Positions 11,329 through 12,766 of a stretch of 12,766 bases of DNA are shown piece by piece. Below the pieces are notes generated by a model, which saw nothing but the letters and a program-made list of their open reading frames with translations, was not told where the DNA came from and did not search any database. This stretch comes from Actinomycetes bacterium. Lineage in GTDB: Bacteria; Actinomycetota; Acidimicrobiia; Acidimicrobiales; UBA8190. The position numbers and the translations under genes were made by a program. Positions within the stretch are counted from its first letter, which is position 1. Every line of letters begins with the position of its first letter. Location of the stretch: positions 1-12,766 of the forward strand of contig JAJZYI010000069.1 of NCBI GenBank assembly GCA_021798135.1. The letters run 5' to 3'.

Positions 11329-12516
11329 TCAGCCGGCCAGGGCCCCCACGACGTGGTTGACGCAGGCGCACAGGGCGGCGACGTCGTCGGGCTCGACGGC
11401 GGGGAACATGCCGATGCGGAGCTGGTTGCGGCCGAGCTTGCGGTACGGCTCGGTGTCGACGATCCCGTTGGCCCGCAGGACCTTGGCGACCGCCGTGGCG
11501 TCCACGGCGTCGACGAAGTCGATGGTGCCGACGACGTGGCTGCGGTCGGCCGGGCGCTCGACGAACGGCGTGGCGAAGTCCGAGGCCCCGGCCCACGAGT
11601 ACAGGATCTCTGCCGACCGGTCGCACCGTGCTGCCGCCCACTCGAGCCCGCCGTTGGTGAGCATCCACTCGACCTGGTCGGCGAGCAGGGCGATCGTGGC
11701 GAGCGCCGGCGTGTTGTACGTCTGGTCCTTGGCCGAGTTGTCGATGGCGACGGCCAGGTCCAGGAAGGCGGGCACCCATCGCCCGCTCGCGGCGATGCGG
11801 GCGACCCGCTCCAGGGCCGCCGGGGACATGAGCGCCAGCCACAGGCCACCGTCGGAGGCGAAGCACTTCTGCGGCGCGAAGTAGTAGACGTCGAACTGCG
11901 CGGGGTCGACCCGCAGGCCGCCGGCGCCGGAGGTGGCGTCGACCGCGACGAGCGGGCCCCCGTCGGCCGGGGACGGCCCGTCGGGTCGGCGGATCTCCAT
12001 GGCCACGCCCGTCGACGTCTCGTTGTGGGTGAGCGCGTACAGGTCGACGTCACCCGTCGGGCGGGGATCCGGCCGCGTGCCGGCCGGGGAGGTGATCACC
12101 TCGGGCTCGCCGATGTGCGGGGCGGCGGCGGCGGCGGCCGCGAACTTGGACGAGAACTCCCCGAACGACAGGTGCTGGCTGCGCTGCTCGATGAGGTGGA
12201 ACGTGGCCGCGTCCCAGAAGCAGGTGGTGCCGCCGTTGCCCAGGACCACCTCGTAGCCGTCGGGGAGCGCGAACAGCTCGCGCAGCCCCGAGCGCACCCG
12301 GCCGACCATCGACCTGACGGGTGCCTGGCGGTGGCTGGTGCCGAGATAGGTGGTGGCGAGGGCGCCGAGAGCGGCCACCTGCTCGGGCCGGACCTTGGAC
12401 GGCCCGCACCCGAAGCGCCCGTCACCGGGCTTCAGGGCGTCGGGGATGGTGATCGCTGGCGTGCCGGCGGCCTGCTGGGAGTCGGTGTGAGGGGTCGGTG
12501 TCACGTGTGCAAGCAT
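11329..12516 (-). CDS. serC: Phosphoserine aminotransferase (mycobacterial type)
   Basis: A PLP enzyme (395 aa from this start) converting 3-phosphohydroxypyruvate and glutamate to phosphoserine in serine synthesis. It closely follows the mycobacterial SerC pattern: IPDALKPGDGRFGCGPSKVR (24-43), GTSHRQAPV (59-67), LPDGYEVVLGNGGTTCFWDA, HNETSTGV (164-171), VDATSGAGGL (192-201), the PLP lysine K217 in YYFAPQKCFASDGGLWLA, and the C-terminal DTEPYRKLGRNQLRIGMFPAVEPDD. The start is uncertain: ATG 12516 is chosen, with ATG 12525 (398 aa, overlapping the divergent gene's start) and GTG 12504 (391 aa) as alternatives. No clear Shine-Dalgarno decides; homology begins only around residue 22. It is convergent with ilvC and nearly abuts a divergent aminotransferase gene. 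Confidence 0.95.
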   Translation of the reverse strand: MLAHVTPTPHTDSQQAAGTPAITIPDALKPGDGRFGCGPSKVRPEQVAALGALATTYLGTSHRQAPVRSMVGRVRSGLRELFALPDGYEVVLGNGGTTCFWDAATFHLIEQRSQHLSFGEFSSKFAAAAAAAPHIGEPEVITSPAGTRPDPRPTGDVDLYALTHNETSTGVAMEIRRPDGPSPADGGPLVAVDATSGAGGLRVDPAQFDVYYFAPQKCFASDGGLWLALMSPAALERVARIAASGRWVPAFLDLAVAIDNSAKDQTYNTPALATIALLADQVEWMLTNGGLEWAAARCDRSAEILYSWAGASDFATPFVERPADRSHVVGTIDFVDAVDATAVAKVLRANGIVDTEPYRKLGRNQLRIGMFPAVEPDDVAALCACVNHVVGALAG

Positions 12517-12531
12517 GGCAGGCATGACACC
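12497..12531. promoter_or_regulatory. Candidate bidirectional start region between serC and the aminotransferase gene
   Basis: GGTGTCA (12497-12503) and TGACACC (12525-12531) form a 7-bp inverted repeat that includes candidate start codons in both directions (GTG 12504 on -, ATG 12524 on +). Between them, TGC-AAGCAT (12508-12516) could be an extended -10 for the + gene, 7 nt before its ATG. No -35 is evident. Its function is inferred from symmetry and lack of other space. Confidence 0.3.
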
Positions 12532-12766
12532 CCCTGTGGAACCGGCCGGCTCTCGGGCAGCGGACCGCCGGGTGTCGAAGCGCCTGGGGTCGCTGGCCCC
12601 GTCAGCGACCCTGGCCGTCGACGCCCGTGCCAAGGCGCTCCGGGCAGCCGGCGAGGACGTGGTCGGCTTCGGTGCCGGCGAGCCGGACTTCCCCACCCCC
12701 GAGCACATCGTGGAGGCCGCCGTCGCCGCCTGCCGCGACCCGGCGAACCACAAGTACACGCCGGCG
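12524..12766 (+). CDS. Class I aminotransferase, aspartate aminotransferase family (partial, 3' end beyond window)
   Basis: The first 81 codons of a class I PLP aminotransferase, cut by the window end. VSKRLGSLAPSATLAVDARA (17-36) followed by AGEDVVGFGAGEPDFPTPEH (42-61) are diagnostic of the AspB/AspC-like subgroup, in which the GxGEPDFPTP block contributes to substrate binding. The likely reaction is aspartate + 2-oxoglutarate to oxaloacetate + glutamate, but related enzymes act on other amino acids and the PLP lysine is outside the window. ATG 12524 is used; GTG 12572 (V17) would also give a family-like N-terminus and leave more room for a promoter. No Shine-Dalgarno is visible before either. 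It is divergent from serC; both are glutamate-dependent transaminases. Confidence 0.85.
   Translation, partial: MTPPVEPAGSRAADRRVSKRLGSLAPSATLAVDARAKALRAAGEDVVGFGAGEPDFPTPEHIVEAAVAACRDPANHKYTPA

Overview
The window is a very GC-rich stretch (almost every third codon position is G or C) with tightly packed housekeeping genes. The gene set and residue-level style point to Actinomycetota: a long mycobacterial-type SerC, an ilvB-ilvN-ilvC cluster with a short leader peptide, GTG starts, 4-bp ATGA/GTGA overlaps and apparently leaderless starts. A deep lineage such as Acidimicrobiia is a guess from the gene mix (MFE-2-like SDR, SCP2 protein, gatCAB beside ilvDBNC), not something proven here. I see no phage, IS, CRISPR, tRNA or rRNA.

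Layout: (1) 1-1569, an MFE-2/HSD17B4-like (3R)-hydroxyacyl-CoA dehydrogenase (+) with a recognisable promoter, facing a convergent SCP2 sterol-carrier-domain protein (-). (2) 1570-5117, a divergent spacer with several hairpins, then gatC-gatA-gatB, joined by 4-bp overlaps, encoding the tRNA-dependent amidotransferase. (3) 5118-11255, a branched-chain amino acid block: ilvD (probably leaderless), a 538-bp leader region, ilvB and ilvN (4-bp overlap), a 290-bp spacer, and ilvC. The three Ilv enzymes and the regulatory subunit cover acetolactate synthesis, reductoisomerisation and dehydration, the shared valine/isoleucine steps. (4) 11256-12766, a strong hairpin between convergent ilvC and serC, then serC (-) divergent from a truncated aspartate aminotransferase-family gene (+) running off the end.

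The most interesting part is the ilv control region. Upstream of ilvB is a promoter with an extended -10, a 14-codon leader peptide containing Leu-Val-Arg-Leu, a pause hairpin, a terminator hairpin and a competing pairing: a complete classical attenuator. It is followed by six perfect copies of a 13-bp C-rich, G-poor repeat (78 nt) directly before the ilvB ribosome binding site, which resembles a Rho-loading site in composition and length. IlvN carries an unusual N-terminal tail of four perfect 15-bp (SQPTT) repeats, and the ilvN-ilvC spacer holds a 24-bp direct repeat whose core resembles the ilvB -10 region. gatC and ilvD both have a TANNNT hexamer exactly 6 nt before the start codon, the geometry of leaderless transcripts. 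The protein-coding genes themselves are conventional; any novelty lies in the cis-regulatory and repeat architecture.
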